DNA of 43,148 nucleotides from Candidatus Rokuibacteriota bacterium (GTDB lineage Bacteria; Bacteroidota; Bacteroidia; Flavobacteriales; Flavobacteriaceae), in contig OMJU01000021.1 of assembly GCA_900299425.1 (NCBI GenBank), forward strand, positions 1 through 43,148, in the 5' to 3' direction. The notes under the pieces were generated by a model that saw only the letters and a list, made by a program, of their open reading frames with translations, was not told the DNA's origin and did not search any database. Positions 32,773-42,000 of this stretch are shown here, piece by piece. Within the stretch, counting starts at the first letter, position 1. The number at the start of each line of letters is the position of its first letter. Made by a program: the position numbers and the translations under genes.

Positions 32773-33537
32773 TTAAATCGCTAACTCCACCATGTGGGGA
32801 CAATGATCACTGTAATTGGCTTGAGGCAAAATCACTGCCCGCTTGATTTGATCCCGTAATGGCTCTGTGACCATATTGTAATCAATGCGCCAACCCTTAT
32901 TATTTGCACGTGCATTGGCCCGATAACTCCACCAAGTATACTGCCCAGGTTCTTTGTTTAAATGCCTGAAACTATCCACAAAACCGGACTGCACAAAGGC
33001 TTCCAGCCACTCGCGCTCCCTAGGTAAAAAACCTGAGACTTTGGCATTGCGAATGGGGTCGTGGATGTCAATGGCGTGATGACAAATATTGTAATCTCCA
33101 CAAATCACCAAATTCGGATATTCACGACGCAGCTCGGTTACATAGGCCAAAAAATCATCCATGTATTGAAATTTAAAATCTAGACGGTCGTCATTCGTCC
33201 CACTGGGTAAATACAGACTCATGATAGAAACACCATCAAAGTCAACCCTTAGATTGCGGCCTTCAGCATCCATATAGTCGATCCCTGTACCATAGGCCAC
33301 ATGTTCTGGCTCCTGCTTGCAAAAGATGGCCACACCGCTATATCCTTTTTTTTGTGCGCTAAACCAATAGTGAAATGGATAGCCCGCTTGTTCAATTAAA
33401 TCAAGATCGACCTGATCTTTCATTGCCTTGGTTTCTTGAATACAAAACACATCTGGATTGGCTTGGGTTAACCACGCTAAGAGTCCTTTATTCATTGCCG
33501 CACGAATACCGTTGACGTTATAAGAGATTATTTTCAA
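32773..33537 (-). CDS. xth: Exodeoxyribonuclease III
   Basis: AP endonuclease/3'-exonuclease of base-excision repair in the EEP fold. Motifs: KIISYNVNGIRAAMNKG, IQETKAMKDQV, YSGVAIFCK, SLYLPSGTNDD, VICGDYNICH and the final NYSDHCPHMVEL. The family starts MKIISYNVNG, so I choose the TTG at 33537 as start (254 aa); the ATG at 33573 used by the track adds MDCDVLHIKSNV, which is not family-like, but I cannot exclude it. Convergent and contiguous with radA. Confidence 0.93.
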   Translation of the reverse strand: MKIISYNVNGIRAAMNKGLLAWLTQANPDVFCIQETKAMKDQVDLDLIEQAGYPFHYWFSAQKKGYSGVAIFCKQEPEHVAYGTGIDYMDAEGRNLRVDFDGVSIMSLYLPSGTNDDRLDFKFQYMDDFLAYVTELRREYPNLVICGDYNICHHAIDIHDPIRNAKVSGFLPREREWLEAFVQSGFVDSFRHLNKEPGQYTWWSYRANARANNKGWRIDYNMVTEPLRDQIKRAVILPQANYSDHCPHMVELAI

Positions 33538-33689
33538 AACATTTGATTTTATGTGTAAAACATCGCAGTCCACTAAATTAAATAAGCCCGTATATTTACC
33601 CTAGTAACCCGCTGTGCAATTTTCAAAAAACAATCAACAAAATAATTTGAAGCGGATTCTGTTTATTCAAAGAGACTCGTCCCGTTTTT

Positions 33690-36600
33690 ATGGCTTTGAA
33701 AGCAAAGTTATTCCCTAAAACTTACATGCTGATCGCATTTTGGATGTGGTTTACCTCTATGGCCATAGCCCAAGATCAATCGTCTTGGACAGGGCGCAGT
33801 GTAAAAGTCAAAGTAACAGATACCATCCAATTCGATTCAATATCCATTAATCCTCAACACTTTATAGTTTTGGGCTTGAATCATACCCCTATTGACAGTA
33901 GCCACTATAGAGTGCGCTTTGAGCGGGCTCAACTCATACCTGATTACACTCTGAAACAGGAAAACGACTCTATCGAAATTCAATATTTGCGTTACCCTAA
34001 TTATCTGACCAAAGCCTACAGCGCCCTTGATCCAGAACTCATTCTTCCAGCTCAGAATCAAGTCGGCAAAATTTATCGCATGGGCGTCAATAATTTTACA
34101 CGAGAAAAAAATCCATTTTCCGGGCTCAATGCACAAGGGAGTATCCTGCGCGGGCTCACTGTGGGCAATAATCAAAATGCCGTAGTCAACAGTCAACTCG
34201 ATTTGCAAATTACAGGAGCCTTGAGTGACAAAGTCAAAATTACCGCCTCGTTACAGGACAGCAATTTACCTGGAGAAAATGGGGGCTATACCCAGAGTCT
34301 TGAAGAGTTTGATCAACTTTTTGTGGCCCTTGAGGCGGATCGATGGCATTTGCGCGCGGGCGATGTAGACCTGATGAATCGCCAAACCACTTTTGGACAG
34401 TTCACTAAAAAAATTCAAGGGATGCACGCCGCATGGCAAATCGACCATGGAGATGGGAGCCAGACCCAAATGTTTGCGGCTGCAGGTTTGGTGCGTGGGG
34501 TCTTTAAACGCAGTGTCATACAGGGGCAAGAGGGAAACCAGGGGCCCTACAAACTCTTGGGGGCCAATGGCGAGGCATTGATTTTGATGATTTCTGGAAG
34601 CGAGCGCATTTATATTAATGGAGTCTTGCTCGAGCGGGGCGAAAATGCGGATTACATTATTGATTACAATGCGGGGGAAATTCGCTTTAACCCCACATAT
34701 CCCATAAATAGCAATATGCGTATTACGGCTGAGTATCAGATCACCGAAAGAAATTATACCCGCTTTATCGCCAATACTGGCGGGGCATACCAAAGTGAAC
34801 ATCTCCATATAGGGGCATACCTCTACACCGAGCAAGACGATAAAAATCAGCCTCTGCAACAGAATTTTACGCAAGCCCAAAAGCAGGTGCTACAGACCGC
34901 CGGAGATAATCCTGAATCCCTTTTGGCCCCTTCTGAGCAACTTGCGACCTATTCCGAAAACCAGATTCTATATAAAAAAGAGCTGGTCGAAGGAGTAACA
35001 GTATTTGTTTTTTCAAACAATCCTGAGGATGAACTCTATCAGGTTAGATTTACACTAATTGGGCCCAATCAAGGGGACTATATCATCGACAGCCAAACCA
35101 GTATCAATAAAATATTTGTCTATGTCCCCCCCATAGATGGAATACCGCAGGGCTCATACAGTCCGTTAATTAGATTGACTCCAGCGCAAAAACTTCAACT
35201 CGCCGGTGCTTTTTTGCGCTATGACAATGACAAAACCCAAATCGAAGGTGAATTCAGTGCCAGCGATAATGATTTGAACCGATACAGCAGTTATGACGAT
35301 CAAGATAATACAGGATACGCGGGTCTTTTAAGTGCCAAACAAGTTTTAGCACAACAAGACAGTACTTGGCAGCTCAATGCCTTTGTGCGCTTAAATGCCA
35401 TAGACAAAAATTACCGCAGCCCTGAGCTTCTCTATCAAGTCGAATTTAATCGAGATTGGAATTTACCCCTGAACCAAATCATCGGTGATCAAACTTTGAG
35501 TTCGGTCGGTGCGCAGTGGCAAAACCAAAAAATAGGCCAAGCGACCTACCAATTTGATCAGCTCAAAACTTTGGGTAATTACTCCGGGCAAAAACATAAT
35601 ATCAACAGTAATCTAAACGGGAATAACTGGCGTTATCAGGGGCAATTGAGCAATCTCAGTACAAAGTCCCTGTCAGGCAGCAGTTCTTTTCTAAGGGCCA
35701 ATCAATCATTAGGCCTTTCGGGAAATAATAGGTGGTTACGCGCTAAATTTCTTACCGAGAACAATCGCGCTAAAGATAGCCTAAGACAATTCACATTACT
35801 GAGTCAAAAATTCGTCGCTTACGAAACGGCCGTGGGTCTGGGAGACAGTACTGCCGTATTTACTGAGCTGGGTTGGCGTTATAGAGACACCGATAGCGTG
35901 GTTGATGGATCATTGAGTCGGGTGGGTATCGCAAGAGATTTGTTTGCAAAGGCTCAATTCATTAATTCTGCAAAAACTAAATTATCAGGATTTGCACAAT
36001 ACCGGAATCTTACCACGGCAAACAGCACCCAACAAGATCAGAAATCACTGAATCTGCGACTGAGTTTTGCCCAAAGCATTTGGGAAAACCGCCTTCGGAT
36101 CGCAACAAATGTTGAGTCTAATAACGGAAAACTCCCGCAACAAGAGTTTACTTATGTTGCTGTAGAACCCGGGCAAGGCAACTATACCTGGATCGATTAT
36201 AACGACAATGGCATACAGGACTTAGATGAATTTGAAATCGCTCAATACCAAGATCAAGCGGCCTATGTGCGTCTTCTACTGCCGAATCAAACCTTCATTG
36301 ACATACAGCGCAGTGCGCTGACACAACTGATGACGTGGCAATTTTCGTCTTGGCAGAATAAACCTGGGCTACAAGGTGTTTTGTCTCATTTTTACAGCCA
36401 AACCTCCTTGATGGTGGATAGAAGTGCTCCAAAAAGCAAATTGGTCTTTATCAATCCATTTGGTCAAGCGAGTACACAAGATCTCGCACTACAATTCAAC
36501 TTAAAGCAAGCATTGTTTTTTAACAGAAATCGGCAGCATTACACCACGGCCTATATTTATCAGCGCAATAAAAGCAATCAACTTGTGGCACTAGGCCTAC

Positions 36601-37133
36601 AGCAAACGACCCTAGAGCAACATCAGTTGACTTTTGACCACATGATTCAAAATCAATTTTTAGCGCATTTTACTGCGGAGCAAAACAGACGCGATACACG
36701 ATCCGAAAATTTTGGCCAACGCAACTTTAATCTCCTACACAGAGGCATCAAGCCTAAAATAGGCTATTTCTGGGGGGAGAACTCTAGAGTCAATCTGTCC
36801 TGGTCTTATGCTGAAAAAGAAAATCAACTCGGGGCTATGGAACGCCTAAGTCAAAACAATCTAGGGGTGTCATGTACTTTAGCAAAGGCGGATAAAATGT
36901 CCTTGACTGCAGAATTTAATGCCATCAATAATAAATTTGAGGGCTCAGCCTTCTCCTCAGTAGCCTATCTCATGCTTGAAGGGCTTCAACCTGGAGCAAA
37001 TTACACGTGGAATCTCCTTTGGCAAAAGCGCATCAATAGTTTTTTGGACTTAAACCTTTCTTATTTTGGACGACAGAGTCCTGAAAGCAAAACCATACAT
37101 ACGGGATCCATGCAGTTACGTGCATTTTTCTAA
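33690..37133 (+). CDS. Large predicted outer-membrane beta-barrel protein, unknown function
   Basis: The 1147-aa protein has a signal peptide (about 1-28, ending MAIAQ). An N-terminal soluble region (about 30-150) is followed by alternating polar/hydrophobic strands to the C-terminal phenylalanines (QLRAFF), typical of an outer-membrane barrel. The motif LERGENADYIIDYNAGEIRF (about 315-333) resembles the repeated GxDYxIDYxxGxI motif in SprA, the T9SS translocon; at 1147 aa it is about half the length of SprA. Near residues 836-848, WIDYNDNGIQDLDEFE looks like an EF-hand/dockerin-type calcium loop. There are no plug or TonB-box blocks. It is conserved in flavobacteria to my memory, but I cannot give it a name. 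Confidence 0.8.
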   Translation: MALKAKLFPKTYMLIAFWMWFTSMAIAQDQSSWTGRSVKVKVTDTIQFDSISINPQHFIVLGLNHTPIDSSHYRVRFERAQLIPDYTLKQENDSIEIQYLRYPNYLTKAYSALDPELILPAQNQVGKIYRMGVNNFTREKNPFSGLNAQGSILRGLTVGNNQNAVVNSQLDLQITGALSDKVKITASLQDSNLPGENGGYTQSLEEFDQLFVALEADRWHLRAGDVDLMNRQTTFGQFTKKIQGMHAAWQIDHGDGSQTQMFAAAGLVRGVFKRSVIQGQEGNQGPYKLLGANGEALILMISGSERIYINGVLLERGENADYIIDYNAGEIRFNPTYPINSNMRITAEYQITERNYTRFIANTGGAYQSEHLHIGAYLYTEQDDKNQPLQQNFTQAQKQVLQTAGDNPESLLAPSEQLATYSENQILYKKELVEGVTVFVFSNNPEDELYQVRFTLIGPNQGDYIIDSQTSINKIFVYVPPIDGIPQGSYSPLIRLTPAQKLQLAGAFLRYDNDKTQIEGEFSASDNDLNRYSSYDDQDNTGYAGLLSAKQVLAQQDSTWQLNAFVRLNAIDKNYRSPELLYQVEFNRDWNLPLNQIIGDQTLSSVGAQWQNQKIGQATYQFDQLKTLGNYSGQKHNINSNLNGNNWRYQGQLSNLSTKSLSGSSSFLRANQSLGLSGNNRWLRAKFLTENNRAKDSLRQFTLLSQKFVAYETAVGLGDSTAVFTELGWRYRDTDSVVDGSLSRVGIARDLFAKAQFINSAKTKLSGFAQYRNLTTANSTQQDQKSLNLRLSFAQSIWENRLRIATNVESNNGKLPQQEFTYVAVEPGQGNYTWIDYNDNGIQDLDEFEIAQYQDQAAYVRLLLPNQTFIDIQRSALTQLMTWQFSSWQNKPGLQGVLSHFYSQTSLMVDRSAPKSKLVFINPFGQASTQDLALQFNLKQALFFNRNRQHYTTAYIYQRNKSNQLVALGLQQTTLEQHQLTFDHMIQNQFLAHFTAEQNRRDTRSENFGQRNFNLLHRGIKPKIGYFWGENSRVNLSWSYAEKENQLGAMERLSQNNLGVSCTLAKADKMSLTAEFNAINNKFEGSAFSSVAYLMLEGLQPGANYTWNLLWQKRINSFLDLNLSYFGRQSPESKTIHTGSMQLRAFF

Positions 37134-37167
37134 AAAAAATGGGCCGTCGAATGACGGCCCATTTTTT
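37134..37167. terminator. Bidirectional terminator between the large barrel protein and the T9SS cargo gene
   Basis: An A run plus TGGGCCGTC pairs with GACGGCCCA plus a T run, making a 15-bp stem (37134-37148 with 37153-37167) and a GAAT loop. It lies directly after the stop at 37133 and 20 bp beyond the convergent gene's stop. Confidence 0.92.
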
Positions 37168-37186
37168 AGATAGATCTTAAGGTGGA

Positions 37187-39805
37187 TTATTTTACAATAA
37201 TCTTAGCTGTCTTATAAATATTCGAGAACAAGTCTCCCATCTTGATGATATAAACACCTGATGGGGCATAAGACATGTCTAACTGATAGTTGAAGCGATC
37301 GCCTTCTTTTTCGATATAGTTAAACGCTAATAATTGACCCAAAACATTGTATACACCGATCGCAGCACGATCTTCATAGCTCGTTACCAAAGCGATATCA
37401 AACTGATTGTTTTGACCTGATGTCACAATCAAATCAGCGTTACTTATGGCTGCTTGAGTGATGCCCAATACACCATCGATATCTGCTGAGTAATCTTCAG
37501 TCTCCCCGTAGGTAGTTTCCTCACAAGCATCTGCAGGAACTTCTGCTTGCCAGTTTGATTTGAAGCGTAATCTATGAACACCGCTTGGCACCCCAGCAGG
37601 AATAACTAAATCCGTGGTTTCGGTGTAACTGCCGCCAGCCTGTCCAGGGGCAATTACAAAATTAGGAACCACTAACTCGTTATTGGAGAAGATCCCATCA
37701 TCATTGAAATCAATCCAACCTTTGATGTGCTGATCACCATAGCCAGTTGTAAACGTTACTTGGTAAGTATCCCCAGCTGCGAAACTAGCGACTTGAGTGG
37801 TGAAATTTCCATAGCCCTCGCACGCCGAAGGATTATTGATTTGCTCAACAGCGACTAATTGGAAACCATCGCCAAAATCACAGTTCGCTCCTGGGTTACA
37901 GTAAATAATAGAGTTTTGCACTGTTTTTGTGGCCTCGTCATTTGCTGGATTAGAGTCCGGAGCATAATTTGTGCGTGACGCTATAGTGTAGATTTGGTTT
38001 TGGATAGATAAATCAGCGGTAGTGGCAAAAGTATAAGTCTCTGTAGCCCCTGCTGCCAAAACTCCTGTAAATGTTTCTACTACTGGCGTTCCTCCATCAA
38101 TGGTATACTGTACCTCTGGATCAATGATGTCATTGATACCAAAGTTCCTAACGTTGATGGTAATTGCTTCCGCATTAGTCAACTGTCCACTAGATGGATC
38201 CGTGATACTCGTTACGCCTATATCATCCACGGTAGTGTTTGGTTCTAGTTGGAATACACCGACCACACCCTTACGGCCACTATTCATGTACTCATTGATG
38301 AACCAAAATGTAGCATCATCGGCAGGATCAATATCGATCTTATTGTAATCTCCGTAGCGCAATCCTGGTATGTTTGCGTTTCCGTTTGCAATTAACTCTT
38401 CGGCAACGGTCATAACACCAGGAGCATCACCATCAAAACGGCCTGTGTAATAAGAACTCACACGAACAACATCAGTAGAAGTCGGTCCAGACATTGAAGA
38501 ATATCCCATACCGATATTTCCAGAACCATCCATAATCATACTTGCATGCCACGCATGACGTCCGTCAGGGGCAGTATAGGTTCCTTCTTGGAATAAAGTC
38601 CAAGGTTGGTTATCTCCCGCTTGACGAAACTCATACCAACGAATACCAGCCAATTCTCCTCCAGTGGCATCAGTGTCCACAACGTGATTGAAAACAGCAC
38701 TATTGTGCGTCGCGAATTTGCGGAATTGGGCCTGATTCATGATGGTCGCCTGTAGGGCGTCTATAGCAACCCCGTTGTTTGGTTGCGTTAAATTAGAAAA
38801 GCTTCCTCCGTCAAATACAGAGATAAATGGTGTTGTATTGATTTGAGTGGCTGCAGAAATAGATGAATTAGTAGGCGTAGCCCAATCAACATCTATTGTC
38901 CATACTTTAATGTGATCTTGTGAAACACCTGCCCAGGCATCGTCCTGCAGGTAAACCACAGTTGCTCCACCAGCAGCCGGCATAGTTGCATCACTCACAT
39001 TTAAGGCTTGAGGACTAAAAAATCCTGAAGTTTGAATGCCTGTTAAAGTGAATGTTTGGAACCCTGCAGTAGTATTTCCTGCAATCATCTCAGTACGGTT
39101 CAAAGCCCATACACGTCTTGTTCCAACATTGGCAGTCATATAATAACCATCACTCCAAACTGAAAGTTTATTGTAATCACTTACCCCTGTGTAGGTATAA
39201 ACATACCATCCATTGTTGATTGGATCTGGACCATCAGAGACTGCAACTTGAACATTTCCGTTAAGAAATAGATAACCGATCACCCAACGATCAGCAGCTG
39301 CATCATATGAAGCAGTCAAATCACAGCACCCTCCACCAGAAAAAATATTTGTTACTGCTAATTGACCCGTCAAGGCATTTCCTGCTTTGTCAAAAATGCG
39401 GTATCCAGTATTGTAAACTACAAAAACGTGGTTCAATCCAATGGCCATTGAGGGGTCCGTTGGTTGAGAGCCTGAAGAATAGGCATCAAAAACAACTGAA
39501 GGCGGCATAACGCGAATGCTCTGCTCAGTTTCGTGACGATTTAAAACAAAGTAATCATCCGTATCTTGTTTTTCTTTTCCAATGACCACCTTGTTGCGAA
39601 TTGATCTGCGGTCACGAGCCTCTTCTTCTGTATACTCAGCAGGAATGAGGTTGGTTCTTGAAGCTAGAGAAGGCACATAAAACATTGGCAAAGATTCACC
39701 AAAATCAGCCACGCCTTGTGGCTCGTTTTGTACTTCTTCCTGAGCGAATGATACTGCACTAGAGAGCAAAAGGCAGAACATTACTAAATAACTTTTGAAT
39801 TTCAT
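37187..39805 (-). CDS. Secreted T9SS cargo protein with GEVED domain and type A C-terminal sorting signal
   Basis: The 872-aa protein has an N-terminal signal peptide (MKFKSYLVMFCLLLSSAVSFA). Residues about 90-510 form a beta-rich, propeller-like region (DPSMAIGLNHVFVVYNTGYRIFD, GGGCCDLTASYDAAADRWVIGY). A CARDB-like domain follows (about 525-625), then a GEVED domain (about 640-775: GDQHIKGWIDFNDDGIFSN, GVPSGVHRLRFKSNW, YGETEDYSADI). The last 75 residues (IGVYNVLGQLLAFNYIEK, SGVYIIKMGDLFS, KTAKIIVK) are a T9SS type A signal. The protein is expected at the cell surface or in the medium; the role may be adhesion or carbohydrate contact. Confidence 0.88.
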   Translation of the reverse strand: MKFKSYLVMFCLLLSSAVSFAQEEVQNEPQGVADFGESLPMFYVPSLASRTNLIPAEYTEEEARDRRSIRNKVVIGKEKQDTDDYFVLNRHETEQSIRVMPPSVVFDAYSSGSQPTDPSMAIGLNHVFVVYNTGYRIFDKAGNALTGQLAVTNIFSGGGCCDLTASYDAAADRWVIGYLFLNGNVQVAVSDGPDPINNGWYVYTYTGVSDYNKLSVWSDGYYMTANVGTRRVWALNRTEMIAGNTTAGFQTFTLTGIQTSGFFSPQALNVSDATMPAAGGATVVYLQDDAWAGVSQDHIKVWTIDVDWATPTNSSISAATQINTTPFISVFDGGSFSNLTQPNNGVAIDALQATIMNQAQFRKFATHNSAVFNHVVDTDATGGELAGIRWYEFRQAGDNQPWTLFQEGTYTAPDGRHAWHASMIMDGSGNIGMGYSSMSGPTSTDVVRVSSYYTGRFDGDAPGVMTVAEELIANGNANIPGLRYGDYNKIDIDPADDATFWFINEYMNSGRKGVVGVFQLEPNTTVDDIGVTSITDPSSGQLTNAEAITINVRNFGINDIIDPEVQYTIDGGTPVVETFTGVLAAGATETYTFATTADLSIQNQIYTIASRTNYAPDSNPANDEATKTVQNSIIYCNPGANCDFGDGFQLVAVEQINNPSACEGYGNFTTQVASFAAGDTYQVTFTTGYGDQHIKGWIDFNDDGIFSNNELVVPNFVIAPGQAGGSYTETTDLVIPAGVPSGVHRLRFKSNWQAEVPADACEETTYGETEDYSADIDGVLGITQAAISNADLIVTSGQNNQFDIALVTSYEDRAAIGVYNVLGQLLAFNYIEKEGDRFNYQLDMSYAPSGVYIIKMGDLFSNIYKTAKIIVK

Positions 39806-40006
39806 TATTTTGGTTTTTGAGTTAATTGATTAAAAAGAGCCTAAAAATACACTCATTTTATTGAATTTCTTATGGATGTGTTAAAATTTAACGATTCTCT
39901 ATGAATAATATAGACCTTCGGGTGGCTCAACTTGACAAAAGAGCTTTTTTGATCATACTTCAAAGTAATTTCAATGTTCATCACTAGATTTAACATAGTA
40001 CCCGAC
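39806..40006. other. Divergent spacer between T9SS cargo gene and small lipoprotein gene
   Basis: About 200 bp, AT-rich. I find no perfect TAnnTTTG box for either gene; CAAAGTAA at 39960-39967 is a near match on the minus strand. The 84-aa minus-strand ORF crossing it has no protein-like features. Confidence 0.4.
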
Positions 40007-40408
40007 ATGAAAATCCATACTACAATTGTCATTATATGTTCGGTCACTCTGTCTTTTTGCTTGCAAGGGTGCGGTGGCCTATCCATGAAAAAGGCCGATT
40101 CCATCAAGGCTCAAGACCATCAAAATCATCGAATTCAGCCACCAAGTGCAGATCACATTGCTGGACTAATTGTCCAAGGCAATAGCCTGGCAGATAAAGC
40201 AAATATTAACGAAGAAGGAAACTCTTGCCCATGGTTCCTGAAACTGGAAAATGATCCTACTAGACTTCTTGATCCAATCAATCTATCTGAGGAATTTCAA
40301 CAGGACGACACACCGGTCTGGGTAATTTTCTCAGGTATGCGTCGCATGAATCGATGTCCAGAGGCCAATCCCGTCTGGATTCAAGACATGGTTTTACGCA
40401 ATCGTTGA
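40007..40408 (+). CDS. Small hypothetical lipoprotein
   Basis: From the ATG at 40007 the protein is 133 aa. A signal peptide with a lipobox, LSFCLQGC (Cys near residue 21), is followed by GGLSMKKADS, a low-complexity His/Gln linker, and a globular part with two cysteines (SCPWFLKLE, RCPEANPVWIQDMVLRNR). I do not recognise a family. The ORF-track start at 39974 is less good because it puts 11 extra residues before the signal. The last 15 bases overlap the convergent glyQS gene. Confidence 0.7.
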   Translation: MKIHTTIVIICSVTLSFCLQGCGGLSMKKADSIKAQDHQNHRIQPPSADHIAGLIVQGNSLADKANINEEGNSCPWFLKLENDPTRLLDPINLSEEFQQDDTPVWVIFSGMRRMNRCPEANPVWIQDMVLRNR

Positions 40409-41941
40409 GCCCAGCCAATGTTTGAATGAGATTGACTCCTGCATTTTATGGCTTAATTCTGAAATAGCGATACGCTCCTGCTCCATACTGTCTCGATGGC
40501 GAATGGTAACTGTTTTGTCCTCCAGTGATTGATGATCTACCGTAATACAATAGGGAGTCCCTACAGCATCTTGTCTGCGATAGCGTCGGCCTACAGCGTC
40601 CTTTTCATCATAGGCGACCGGCATATCCCATCTCAAGGTATCGACAATCTCTTGAGCCAATTCGGGCAATCCGTCTTTTTTGACTAGCGGCAACACAGCG
40701 GCCTTAACAGGGGCCAATATTGAAGGCAGTTTAAGGACCGTACGGCTCGTTCCATCACCTAGATCCTCTTCTTGAAGTGCATGACTCAAGACTGCCAAAA
40801 AAATACGATCTAGACCAATCGACGTCTCAACTACATAGGGCACATAAGAGGCCCCAAGCTCAGGATCGAAATATTGCAACTTTTTACCTGAAAAAGATTC
40901 GTGCTGTTTTAAATCAAAGTCAGTTCTGGAGTGAATCCCTTCTAATTCTTTAAATCCAAAGGGGAAATTGAATTCAATATCCGCAGCAGCATTGGCGTAA
41001 TGGGCCAATTTTTCATGATCGTGAAAACGATAGTTCTCAGCCCCCATCCCCAGAGACAAATGCCATTTTAAACGCGTTTGCTTCCAATACTCATACCACT
41101 GCATTTCTTGCCCTGGGCGCACAAAAAACTGCATCTCCATTTGCTCAAATTCGCGCATACGGAATATAAATTGACGTGCGACTATTTCATTGCGAAAGGC
41201 CTTTCCAGTTTGCGCAATCCCAAAGGGAATTTTCATGCGTCCTGTCTTCTGTACATTTAAATAGTTGACAAATATCCCTTGGGCGGTCTCTGGTCTTAAA
41301 TAAAGATCCATGGCTGAATCAGCACTTGCTCCCAGTTTAGTGCCAAACATCAAATTAAATTGACGCACATCAGTCCAATTCTTTGACCCGGTGTCAGGAT
41401 CTGCTATCCCCAATTCCTCAATGAGCGCTTTGACATCAGCCAAATCTTCATTTTCGAGTGACTGGGCCATACGTGATAAAATTGTTTTTTGCTCTTCACG
41501 ATAGCGCAACACACGCTCATTTGTGGCCTCGAACTGCGCTAAATCAAAACTTTCGCCAAATCGCTTTTGTGCTTTGGCTATTTCTTTTTGCGCCTTTTGT
41601 TCGATTTTCTCGGCATAATCTTCAATCAAAACATCGGCACGAAAGCGTTTTTTGGAATCCTTATTGTCAATAAGTGGGTCGTTAAAAGCATCGACGTGCC
41701 CTGAAGCCTTCCAAGTGGTTGGGTGCATGAGTATCGCCGCGTCCACACCGACAATGTTTTGGTGCAACTGCACCATGCTGCGCCACCAATATTGGCGTAT
41801 ATTATTTTTTAGAGCAGAACCGTTTTGACCGTAATCATAAACAGCACTTAACCCATCGTAAATTTCGCTAGAGGCAAAAATAAAGCCGTACTCTTTGGCG
41901 TGAGCAACAACTTTTTTGAATAAATCTTCTTGTTGTGACAT
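40394..41941 (-). CDS. Glycine--tRNA ligase (homodimeric type)
   Basis: Class II aminoacyl-tRNA synthetase that charges tRNA-Gly. From the ATG at 41941 (MSQQEDLFKKVVAHAKEYGF) it is 515 aa; the track start nine codons earlier falls over a -7-like box. Motifs include FASSEIYDGLSAVYDYGQNG, LYLRPETAQGIFVNY, GKAFRNEIVARQFIFRMREFEQMEMQFF (class II motif 2) and SIGLDRIFLAVL (motif 3), with the anticodon-binding domain at the end (LAPVKAAVLPLVK). This is the alpha2 form, not the bacterial alpha2-beta2 pair. A plus-strand CAAAAATA (TATTTTTG, 41946-41953) lies so close that the mRNA may have almost no leader. Confidence 0.96.
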   Translation of the reverse strand: MSQQEDLFKKVVAHAKEYGFIFASSEIYDGLSAVYDYGQNGSALKNNIRQYWWRSMVQLHQNIVGVDAAILMHPTTWKASGHVDAFNDPLIDNKDSKKRFRADVLIEDYAEKIEQKAQKEIAKAQKRFGESFDLAQFEATNERVLRYREEQKTILSRMAQSLENEDLADVKALIEELGIADPDTGSKNWTDVRQFNLMFGTKLGASADSAMDLYLRPETAQGIFVNYLNVQKTGRMKIPFGIAQTGKAFRNEIVARQFIFRMREFEQMEMQFFVRPGQEMQWYEYWKQTRLKWHLSLGMGAENYRFHDHEKLAHYANAAADIEFNFPFGFKELEGIHSRTDFDLKQHESFSGKKLQYFDPELGASYVPYVVETSIGLDRIFLAVLSHALQEEDLGDGTSRTVLKLPSILAPVKAAVLPLVKKDGLPELAQEIVDTLRWDMPVAYDEKDAVGRRYRRQDAVGTPYCITVDHQSLEDKTVTIRHRDSMEQERIAISELSHKMQESISFKHWLGSTIA

Positions 41942-41954
41942 GCGGCAAAAATAT

Positions 41955-41985
41955 AAAACCCATGGCAATTCATTCCCTGCATGGG
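41955..41985 (-). terminator. Likely terminator of the coiled-coil membrane protein gene
   Basis: On the minus strand CCCATG and CATGGG (plus strand 41959-41964 and 41980-41985) form a 6-bp stem with a 15-nt loop, followed by TTTTATATTTTT. It lies 16 bp after the stop at 42001 and overlaps the glyQS upstream region. Confidence 0.6.
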
Positions 41986-42000
41986 CTATTTTTTAAAGAC

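Noticed and set aside
34266-34880. 204-aa minus-strand ORF inside the large barrel gene
   Set aside because: Fully within a 1147-aa ORF with a signal peptide and barrel features; the shadow protein shows no recognisable domain.
39853-40107. 84-aa minus-strand ORF in the spacer before the small lipoprotein gene
   Set aside because: No signal, domain or start context, and it overlaps the better-supported lipoprotein gene antisense.
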